Assembly: GCA_035403355.1 (NCBI GenBank)
Contig: DAONFA010000005.1
Coordinates: 71,918 to 83,395, forward strand
From: Candidatus Cloacimonas sp.
GTDB lineage: Bacteria > Cloacimonadota > Cloacimonadia > Cloacimonadales > Cloacimonadaceae
Reading direction: 5' to 3'
DNA length: 11,478 bases
Shown here piece by piece: positions 6,879-11,478 of the stretch. The notes beneath the pieces were generated by a model. That model was not told the origin of the DNA and ran no database searches. It was given only the letters and a program-made list of their open reading frames with translations. The position numbers were made by a program, and so were the translations under genes. Numbering within the stretch: the first letter of the stretch is position 1; every line of letters starts with the position of its first letter.

Positions 6879-7173
6879 TTTCTCTCTTTCCCTCTTTCCC
6901 TCTTTTTCTCTTTCTCTCTTTGTTTAATCTATCTCTTTCTCTCTTTCTCTCTTTCTCTCTTTTTCTCTTTGTAAAAAAAATCTATTCCGCTATCTCTCTC
7001 TTTCCATCTTGCCATCTCGCCATCTCGCCATCTCGCCTAATTCATTCTCAATTTTCAATTCTCCATTCTCAATTAAATCTCTTTCTCTCTTTTTCTCTTT
7101 GTAAAAAAAATCTATTTCGCTATCTCTCTCTTTCCATCTCGCCATCTCGCCTAATTCATTCTCAATTAAATCT
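6879..7173. repeat. Octamer-periodic polypyrimidine and GCCATCTC repeats in the frr-dsbD gap
   Basis: This fills most of the 447-base gap between frr and dsbD. Pure pyrimidine runs occur at 6879-6921 (43 bases), 6932-6970 (39) and 7078-7100 (23), built from 8-base units such as TCTCTCTT, TCCCTCTT and TTTCTCTT. In the same 8-base register, units pass at 6995-7034 from TCTCTCTT through TCCATCTT to three GCCATCTC. A larger unit, 6951-7080 (130 bp), is repeated as 7081-7173 (93 bp), which lacks two octamers and a 21-base CAATT-rich segment. Reading frames on both strands here translate to low-complexity protein without domains, so I treat the region as non-coding. The remainder of the gap (6767-6878) holds the dsbD promoter candidate. 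Confidence 0.85.
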
Positions 7174-7213
7174 CTTTTTCCCTGTTCATCCCTACCTATT
7201 ATCAAAAAGTTCC

Positions 7214-7768
7214 TTACACTTCCATTATCTCTTTTTCTTTTGCCTTTTCTGCTTCATCTATCTTTTTAATCCATTCATCCGTAAGGTCTTGCAGTTCTTT
7301 CAGCTGTTTCTTTTCCTCGTCTTCGCTAATTTCGCTATCCTTTTTGTCTTTTTTAACCAGTTCATTGGCATCGCGCCGAATATTACGAATAGCAACTCTT
7401 GTTTCTTCCGAGATTTTTTTGATATTTTTAACGATTTCTTTCCGCGTTTCTTCGGTTAAGGGCTGAAAAGGCAGGCGAATAACATTACCGTCGTTTTCGG
7501 GAGTAATTCCAATATTAGCAGCCAGGATGGCTTTTTCTATATCTGCCAAAGTAGTTTTATCCCAGGGTTGAACAACAATCATTCTTGCTTCGGGAATGGA
7601 TATATTGCAAAGTTGTTTCACCGGAGTAGGTTGGCCGTAATAGTTAATTTTAACGCTATCCAAAATAGAAGCGCTGGCGCGTCCGGTTCTGCTTTTGGAA
7701 TATTGATGCAGCATTGCCTCAAAGCTCTTCTGCATTTTTTCTTTGGTATTTTCTTTTATATTTTCCAT
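7214..7768 (-). CDS. frr: Ribosome recycling factor (RRF)
   Basis: RRF works with EF-G in the cytoplasm to split the post-termination ribosome complex. The 184-residue length matches the family (about 185). Visible landmarks are SRTGRAS (25-32), YYGQPTPV (43-50), the PWDK segment (68-71), NIGITPENDGNVIRLPFQPLTEE (85-107), and the C-terminal helix with RNIRRDAN (128-135) followed by a charged coiled-coil arm. The usual TEERRKE reads TEETRKE, a small variation. GAGGAT lies 3 bases before the ATG. It is the last gene of the translation operon, 38 bp after pyrH. No convincing terminator follows; the downstream gap goes straight into repeats. Confidence 0.97.
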   Translation of the reverse strand: MENIKENTKEKMQKSFEAMLHQYSKSRTGRASASILDSVKINYYGQPTPVKQLCNISIPEARMIVVQPWDKTTLADIEKAILAANIGITPENDGNVIRLPFQPLTEETRKEIVKNIKKISEETRVAIRNIRRDANELVKKDKKDSEISEDEEKKQLKELQDLTDEWIKKIDEAEKAKEKEIMEV

Positions 7769-7806
7769 TGTATCCTCATATTTATCGCTAAAAAGCGCAA
7801 TAATGC

Positions 7807-8535
7807 TTAAGGGTGGATATAAGTTCCTGTTTCTGTTTTAGTTAGTGCCTCAATTAACATTTCCGGCTGGCTGATATTGAAAATCTTGATAGGCATATCG
7901 TTATCCATAGCCAGGGAAAATGCTGTTAAATCCATCACCCCCAAGCGTTTCTGCAAACATTCCTCAAAGCTGGCATTACTGATAAAACGGGCATTTTTAT
8001 CCTTTTTAGGATCCGCACTGTATAGTCCATCTACATTTGTAGCTTTTAACACAATATCTGCATTCAATTCCACCGCGCGTAAAACAGCAGCCGTATCAGT
8101 TGTAAAATAAGGATTTCCTGTCCCCCCGCTTAAAAAACAAATCTTGCCCTGTTCTAAAGCGGAGGATGCCAATTGCGGGGTATAGCGATCAACTACTTTA
8201 TCCACAGCCAGAGAAGAAAAAATGGCACATTCAATTCCTCTGGAACTGAGGATTTCTGCCATATAAAGGGAATTCTGGATAGTTGCCAGCATACCGATAC
8301 TATCCAGAACTACCCTGTTCAGATTTTTATTTTTCCACGAGCCGCCCCGAAAAATATTTCCGCCTCCTAAAACGATGCCTAATTCATAGTTACGGTTGTG
8401 AACAGTGATGATGGCATCCGTCAGAGAGTTTATTAATGTTTCATCGTAGGTTACACCTTTTTTGCCGGAAAGAACTTCTCCGGAAAGTTTTAACACCAGC
8501 CGATGGATATTTTCGCTTTGATAAACATCTTTCAT
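7807..8535 (-). CDS. pyrH: UMP kinase (uridylate kinase)
   Basis: Catalyses ATP + UMP to ADP + UDP in pyrimidine nucleotide synthesis; bacterial enzymes are hexamers of the amino acid kinase fold. The 242 residues are of normal length. Motifs in order are LKLSGE (15-20, phosphate-binding), GGGNIFRG (57-64), Asp78 with GMLATIQN (the UMP-binding region), SGGTGNPYFTTDT (136-148), KATNVDGLYSADP (164-176, nucleotide binding) and MDLTAFSLA (201-209). An AGGGAG ribosome site lies about 8 bases before the ATG. It follows tsf by 51 bp and precedes frr by 38 bp, the standard tsf-pyrH-frr order. A short CGCT/AGCG hairpin (7786-7797) sits in the spacer to frr. Confidence 0.97.
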   Translation of the reverse strand: MKDVYQSENIHRLVLKLSGEVLSGKKGVTYDETLINSLTDAIITVHNRNYELGIVLGGGNIFRGGSWKNKNLNRVVLDSIGMLATIQNSLYMAEILSSRGIECAIFSSLAVDKVVDRYTPQLASSALEQGKICFLSGGTGNPYFTTDTAAVLRAVELNADIVLKATNVDGLYSADPKKDKNARFISNASFEECLQKRLGVMDLTAFSLAMDNDMPIKIFNISQPEMLIEALTKTETGTYIHP

Positions 8536-8586
8536 TCTTCAGCTCCCTGCCGTTTTAGTTAAGTTTACGACTTTGCAGCAGAAATT

Positions 8587-9186
8587 TTATTCACCACCCA
8601 ACTGATAGCGAATAAATCTGGCTACCTGAATATTTTCTCCGGTAGTAGCAATAGCGTTTGTCAGCAGGTCCTTCACAGTTTTTGTGCTGTCACTGATTAG
8701 TTCCTGTTCCAAAAGCGAATGCTCAGTACAGAATTTTTTCAGGTTTCCTTCTACAATTTTCTCTATAATTTCGGGTTTTTTACCTTCATTCACAGCTTTA
8801 TTATAAGCGATTTCTTTTTCCCTTTCCAGAATAGCGGGATCAATTTGCTCGGGACTGATGGCTAAAGGATTGTTAGCAGCAATTTGCATCGCAATTTCAT
8901 CTGCCAATGCCTTGAATTCTTCCGTTCTGGCAACAAAATCCGATTCACAATTCAATTCCAGAAGCACTCCAATGCGATTATTGAAATGGATGTATGAATG
9001 AATGATTCCTTCTTTAGTGGCACGGCTTGCTTTTCCTTCTGCTTTACTGATTCCTTTTTCTCGCAGGTATTTAATTGCCTCATCAATATTTCCGTTTTTT
9101 TCAATCAGCGCTTTGCGGCAATCCATCATTCCGGCTCCGGTTCTATCACGCAATTCTTTTACTTGGGTTGCAGTAATCTCTGCCAT
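8587..9186 (-). CDS. tsf: Elongation factor Ts, short form
   Basis: EF-Ts is the nucleotide exchange factor that releases GDP from EF-Tu. It has 199 residues, like the short forms known from Thermus and chloroplast-type proteins, and is shorter than the E. coli factor (~283). The N-terminal UBA-like domain is complete, with ELRDRTGAGMMDCRKAL (11-27). The EF-Tu contact motif, TDFV in most species, reads ESDFVAR (81-87), a Thr-to-Ser change that keeps the key Asp-Phe. The second half of the core found in long forms is absent, as expected for this type, not because of a frameshift. AAGGAG lies six bases before the ATG. It follows rpsB by 73 bp, a spacer that contains a strong stem (9205-9250). 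Confidence 0.96.
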   Translation of the reverse strand: MAEITATQVKELRDRTGAGMMDCRKALIEKNGNIDEAIKYLREKGISKAEGKASRATKEGIIHSYIHFNNRIGVLLELNCESDFVARTEEFKALADEIAMQIAANNPLAISPEQIDPAILEREKEIAYNKAVNEGKKPEIIEKIVEGNLKKFCTEHSLLEQELISDSTKTVKDLLTNAIATTGENIQVARFIRYQLGGE

Positions 9187-9204
9187 TTTTTCTCCTTTTT
9201 ACAA

Positions 9205-9250
9205 GCGGAATTTAAATAAGCTTTGTAAGATAAACAAAGCTTAGCTCCGC
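9205..9250 (-). promoter_or_regulatory. Two-part stem in the rpsB-tsf spacer
   Basis: An inner perfect 8-bp stem pairs AAGCTTTG (9218-9225) with CAAAGCTT (9235-9242) around a 9-base loop. An outer stem pairs GCGGA (9205-9209) with TCCGC (9246-9250). On the transcript it is followed by TTGTAAAAAGGAG, the tsf ribosome site, not by a T-run. It may therefore set RNA processing, partial termination or translation of tsf relative to S2. In E. coli the rpsB-tsf spacer also carries a regulatory hairpin; whether this one does the same job is inference. Confidence 0.5.
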
Positions 9251-9259
9251 AATAATGTT

Positions 9260-10078
9260 TTATACTTCTGTTTCCGCTAATTCGGGAACTTCAAATTCAA
9301 CTTTTTCTTCGGTAGCCAGTTCTGCTTCAAAATCTTCTGTTTGCTCAGCATCGGTGGTTGCAGTTGTTTCTTCTTCCGAGCTTTCACCTTCGGTGGCAAT
9401 TCCTTTTCCTTCAATAACAGCATTTGCCATAATATCGGAAATAAGATGAATGGCTCGTGTGGCATCATCATTACTGGGAATTACATAATCAATCACATCC
9501 GGGTCACAATTAGTATCTACCATAGCCACAATCGGAATATTTAAGATACGAGCTTCGTGCACGGCTATTTTTTCATATTCGGTATCAACAATAAATATGC
9601 ATCCTGGCAGGGCATCCATATCCCGAATACCGCCTAAAGAAAATTCAATTTTATCGTGCATTCTTTTCATTTTTTGCTGTTCCAGCTTGGTATAACTGCT
9701 AATAGTGCCATCGGCAACTATTTCTTCATAGTATTTCATTTTTTCAATGCTTTGTCTGATGGTTGCCATATTGGTAAGCATTCCACCATACCAACGCTGA
9801 TTTACATAAAAAACAACGGCTTTTTCAGCTGCTTCTTTAATAGCTGCCTGTGCCTGTTTTTTAGTGCCTACAAAAAGGATATATTCACCTTTGGAGGCAA
9901 TTTCTTTCATAAACTGATATGCTTCATTGATAGCATCTACGGTCTGTTTCAGGTCTATGATATGAATCCCGTTGCGTTTAATGAAGATATATTTCTTCAT
10001 TTTAGGATTCCATTTGAAGGTCTGATGTCCGAAATGGACACCTGCTTCCAGTAATTGTTTCATAGTAACTACGGACAT
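9260..10078 (-). CDS. rpsB: 30S ribosomal protein S2 with acidic C-terminal tail
   Basis: A structural protein of the small ribosomal subunit, needed for S1 docking in many bacteria. The 272 residues comprise a normal S2 core to about residue 228: AGVHFGHQTFKWNP (12-25), the RWYGGMLTN signature (95-103, where RWLGG is more usual), and the second signature PGCIFIVDTEYEKIAVHEA (158-176) followed by VDTNCDPD (187-194). After it comes a low-complexity tail of about 44 residues rich in Glu, Ala and Thr. Such tails occur in scattered S2 families, and the function of this one is unknown. AGGAG lies 7 bases before the ATG. A structured leader separates it from rpsI, suggesting regulation on its own within the operon. 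Confidence 0.97.
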   Translation of the reverse strand: MSVVTMKQLLEAGVHFGHQTFKWNPKMKKYIFIKRNGIHIIDLKQTVDAINEAYQFMKEIASKGEYILFVGTKKQAQAAIKEAAEKAVVFYVNQRWYGGMLTNMATIRQSIEKMKYYEEIVADGTISSYTKLEQQKMKRMHDKIEFSLGGIRDMDALPGCIFIVDTEYEKIAVHEARILNIPIVAMVDTNCDPDVIDYVIPSNDDATRAIHLISDIMANAVIEGKGIATEGESSEEETTATTDAEQTEDFEAELATEEKVEFEVPELAETEV

Positions 10079-10109
10079 TCTTTACTCCTAATTTACGGTT
10101 TTCAGGTTT

Positions 10110-10207
10110 TTTCCGGACGGTGTAAGCAATTCAGAGGAACTTTCTCCTCACCGCCTTGCAAGCGTTCCGGAAAGTTATTTAATTGATTGTTTCTCATTTA
10201 GAAACAA
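10110..10207 (-). promoter_or_regulatory. Candidate structured leader of rpsB in the rpsI-rpsB spacer
   Basis: Three nested or stacked stems are visible. The outer one is an 8-bp stem TTTCCGGA (10110-10117) with TCCGGAAA (10166-10173). Inside it, CGGT (10118-10121) pairs with ACCG (10150-10153), and the innermost hairpin is GAGGA/TCCTC (10134-10138 and 10145-10149). Separately, next to the rpsI stop, TTGTTTCT (10187-10194) and AGAAACAA (10200-10207) form a stem of 8-9 bp. No T-run follows either on the transcript, so these do not look like terminators. Ribosomal proteins often regulate their genes by binding such leaders; S2 binding is my inference. Confidence 0.5.
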
Positions 10208-10214
10208 TTTGTCC

Positions 10215-10601
10215 TTAACGCTTAGAGAATTGGAATCTCTTTCTGGCTTTGGGACGACCGGATTTTTTGCGTTCCACCATTCGGGGATCACGCGTTAAGA
10301 AACCACGGGTTTTCAACATTGGACGCAAATTCGCATCATATTCTATCAGAGCACGAGAAATACCATGCCGAATAGCTCCTGCCTGACCACTTAAGCCACC
10401 ACCGTAAACATTGGCATAAACATCAAAGTTTTCGGATAAGCCAACTGTCTGTAAGGGCTGCTCTACAATCATTTCCAGGGTTTCCCGCTGCAGATATTTC
10501 TTCATCTGAATACTGTTAATAATGCGTTTTCCCGTGCCAGGAGTAAGACGCACTCTGGCAACGGCATTTTTTCTTCTTCCAACTGCATCAAAGGTCTGCA
10601 T
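10215..10601 (-). CDS. rpsI: 30S ribosomal protein S9
   Basis: A small-subunit head protein whose C-terminal tail reaches the P-site tRNA. The 128 residues are of normal length. The N terminus has AVGRRKNAVARVRL (6-19). The family signature GGGLSGQAGAIRHGISRAL is centred near residues 67-85. The basic tail ends FQFSKR, matching the conserved SKR end. It starts 11 bp after rplM, the standard L13-S9 pair. An AGGAG site is 8 bases before the chosen ATG (10601). Another ATG at 10605 is out of frame, so the start is set by the conserved reading frame. Confidence 0.97.
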   Translation of the reverse strand: MQTFDAVGRRKNAVARVRLTPGTGKRIINSIQMKKYLQRETLEMIVEQPLQTVGLSENFDVYANVYGGGLSGQAGAIRHGISRALIEYDANLRPMLKTRGFLTRDPRMVERKKSGRPKARKRFQFSKR

Positions 10602-10612
10602 ACATTTTTCTC

Positions 10613-11041
10613 CTAAATTACAAGTTCAACCGGTTTCTGAGCTGCGTGTGGATGTTCAGCTCCGGGATAAACTTTCAGTTTTTTAAACATTGCGCGTCCA
10701 AGCTTATTTTTGGGTAACATCCCTTTTACGGAATGTTCAATAATTCGCTCCGGATGCTCTTCCAAAACTTTGGCATAAGGAATTTCCTTTAAACCACTCG
10801 GATAGCCGCTAAAGCTTTTATAAACCTTCTGCAATGCCTTCATTCCGGTTACCCGAACTTTGGCTGCATTGATTACTATTACATAATCACCGGTGTCAAT
10901 ATTGGGCACATAATACGGTTTATTTTTACCACATAAAATTGTGGCTACTTTAGTGGATAGGCGACCCAATGGTTTGCCTGCTGCATCAACGATATACCAT
11001 TGCTGGTGAATATCTGAAGGACTGGGGGTAAGGGTTTTCAT
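10613..11041 (-). CDS. rplM: 50S ribosomal protein L13
   Basis: An early-assembling large-subunit protein. The 142 residues match the family. The N terminus has WYIVDAAGKPLGRLST (15-30). The middle has IDTGDYVIVINAAKVRVTG (48-66). The C-terminal signature has HSVKGMLPKNKLGR followed by VYPGAEHPHAAQ, typical of L13. AAGGAG lies 5 bases before the ATG. It heads the rplM-rpsI-rpsB-tsf-pyrH-frr cluster, so the 437 bases upstream should hold the operon promoter. Confidence 0.97.
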   Translation of the reverse strand: MKTLTPSPSDIHQQWYIVDAAGKPLGRLSTKVATILCGKNKPYYVPNIDTGDYVIVINAAKVRVTGMKALQKVYKSFSGYPSGLKEIPYAKVLEEHPERIIEHSVKGMLPKNKLGRAMFKKLKVYPGAEHPHAAQKPVELVI

Positions 11042-11265
11042 CGCTTCTCCTTTACATATTTTTTTATTCAGAAAGTCAAGATTTTGAAAAGGGGAATAGT
11101 GTCAAGTGTTTTGAAGGCAACTTGAAGGCATACTAATCCCGGAATTTTCTCAATAACATTCCGATATGATTCTCGTATCGTTCCCGTATCGCAATATGGG
11201 AAAGATACGGGAATCTCATCCGCGGTATAATGCAAAATATAAGGAACTGACAATGTTCGTGTTAT
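11042..11265. other. Upstream region of rplM, non-coding
   Basis: This is the part of the 437-base rplM upstream region nearest the gene. I see no supported gene in it; a 61-codon minus-strand frame at 11068-11253 has no domain or ribosome site. Notable content is the inverted repeat at 11181-11213. A TTGACT at 11079-11074 is too close to the rplM ribosome site to serve easily as a promoter. If the boxes in the upstream duplication are the real promoters, this stretch would be a leader of over 200 bases. Confidence 0.5.
11181..11213. repeat. 10-bp inverted repeat TTCCCGTATC/GATACGGGAA
   Basis: TTCCCGTATC (11181-11190) and GATACGGGAA (11204-11213) are perfect complements across a 13-base loop. 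Directly left of it, CTCGTATCG (11172-11180) is a diverged copy of the left arm, so GTATCG-containing units occur three times in 40 bases. No T-run follows on either strand, so it is not an evident terminator. It may be a leader hairpin, a protein-binding site or a dispersed repeat. Confidence 0.55.
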
Positions 11266-11315
11266 AACTTTAAACCGATTATTTTTGTGTTTGAAACTAT
11301 CTACATAAGCAACAG

Positions 11316-11344
11316 AATATTTATCCTTTGTCCGATACTGTCAA
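11316..11344 (-). promoter_or_regulatory. Candidate rplM operon promoter, proximal copy
   Basis: On the minus strand, a perfect TTGACA (11344-11339) is followed after 17 bases by AATATT (11321-11316). The spacing is ideal for a sigma-70-type promoter, but the -10 box is weak. It lies in the conserved core of the duplicated element and points at rplM about 270 bases away. Confidence 0.35.
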
Positions 11345-11408
11345 AGCTGTGAGCGTTTTGACTCTAAACCGATTCTTCTGTGGTTGCAACGAGATGCCAA
11401 GGTAACAG

Positions 11409-11437
11409 AATATTTATCTTTTATCCGATACTGTCAA
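11409..11437 (-). promoter_or_regulatory. Candidate rplM operon promoter, distal copy
   Basis: This is the second copy of the same arrangement: TTGACA (11437-11432), 17 bases, AATATT (11414-11409), pointing at rplM. The two base changes between core copies fall in the spacer, leaving both boxes unchanged. That is what would be expected if the boxes matter, though two changes are too few to prove selection. Confidence 0.35.
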
Positions 11438-11478
11438 AGCTGAAGCTCGGTTTAGAGTTAAAACAAAAATTCGTCCCG

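Larger units (their letters stand above)
11266..11442. repeat. Diverged direct duplication (~84 bp, two copies) upstream of rplM
   Basis: Copy 1 spans 11266-11349 and copy 2 spans 11360-11442, about 93-94 bases apart. Each starts with a CTNTAAACCGATT-like or CTTTAAACCGATT block, has a variable middle of 28-29 bases, and ends with a 39-base core that is 37/39 identical (11311-11349 and 11404-11442). The core starts AACAGAATATTTATC and ends CCGATACTGTCAAAGCTG. An inverted copy of the first block, CGGTTTAGAGTT, follows at 11448-11459. No reading frame is conserved between copies. A non-coding regulatory or dispersed repeat is likely. Confidence 0.8.

Noticed and set aside
6881..7156. CRISPR-like array
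   Set aside because: The repeat units are 8 bases with no unique spacers of regular length, and no cas gene is present.
6990..7205. Minus-strand frame of 71 codons just after frr
   Set aside because: Its product is only the translation of the tandem repeats (ENELGEMARW occurs twice); no ribosome site or domain is visible.
6863..7459. Plus-strand frame of 198 codons
   Set aside because: It reads through CT-rich octamer repeats and then the antisense of frr; the product is Phe/Ser/Leu low complexity with no domain.
8587..9186. Truncated tsf
   Set aside because: The 199-residue length is a known short form with an intact N-terminal domain and natural end; no frameshift signs downstream.
11051..11079. 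TTGACT box directly upstream of rplM as the operon promoter
   Set aside because: Any start from it would fall on or next to the ribosome site, and no good -10 box is at the right spacing.
11226..11231. TATAAT on the plus strand as a divergent promoter
   Set aside because: No -35-like hexamer is found about 17 bases upstream (AGATAC), and no plus-strand gene is seen before the window end.
11068..11253. Minus-strand frame of 61 codons upstream of rplM
   Set aside because: It overlaps the GTATCG inverted repeat; no ribosome site or family resemblance.

Overview
This window looks like a chromosomal segment of a Gram-negative bacterium of the Fibrobacteres-Chlorobi-Bacteroidetes type. My best guess is Candidatus Cloacimonadota (WWE1 group). 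This rests on three things: a secreted protein with a Bacteroidetes-like type A C-terminal sorting domain, Omp28/TlpA-type thioredoxin-fold proteins beside an outer-membrane-like protein, and AT-leaning sequence with many short degenerate intergenic repeats. The lineage is an inference from style; no marker such as 16S rRNA is present. Every gene I can support is on the minus strand, so transcription runs from high to low coordinates.

Region 1 (11478 to 7214) is the translation operon rplM-rpsI-rpsB-tsf-pyrH-frr: L13, S9, S2, EF-Ts, UMP kinase and ribosome recycling factor. It begins after a 437-base upstream region that carries a diverged ~84-bp direct duplication (11266-11349 and 11360-11442). 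Each copy has a TTGACA box pointing toward rplM. Two intergenic spaces inside the operon hold clear RNA-structure signals: a multi-stem candidate leader before rpsB (10110-10207) and a two-part stem before tsf (9205-9250).

Region 2 (7213 to 6767) is a 447-base gap. Most of it is octamer-periodic polypyrimidine and GCCATCTC repeats, with a promoter-like pair for the next gene at its low-coordinate end.

Region 3 (6766 to 3297) is a tight three-gene unit: a full-length DsbD electron transporter, a lipoprotein joining an NTF2-like region to a thioredoxin-like CSYC domain, and a TlpA-like thioredoxin (CKPC). The spacings are 18 bp and a 4-bp ATGA overlap, so the genes are almost certainly co-transcribed. 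DsbD would bring electrons from the cytoplasm to the two periplasm-facing thioredoxin-fold proteins.

Region 4 (3296 to 1) holds two more exported proteins. One is a probable outer-membrane beta-barrel protein resembling DUF6029, flanked by short repeats in opposite orientation. The other is a secreted Omp28-like thioredoxin-fold protein (CMNC) ending in a sorting domain. Together, regions 3 and 4 suggest a cell-envelope thiol-redox module from inner membrane to cell surface, which is the most interesting functional hypothesis here. I see no tRNA, rRNA, CRISPR array, transposase or phage gene.
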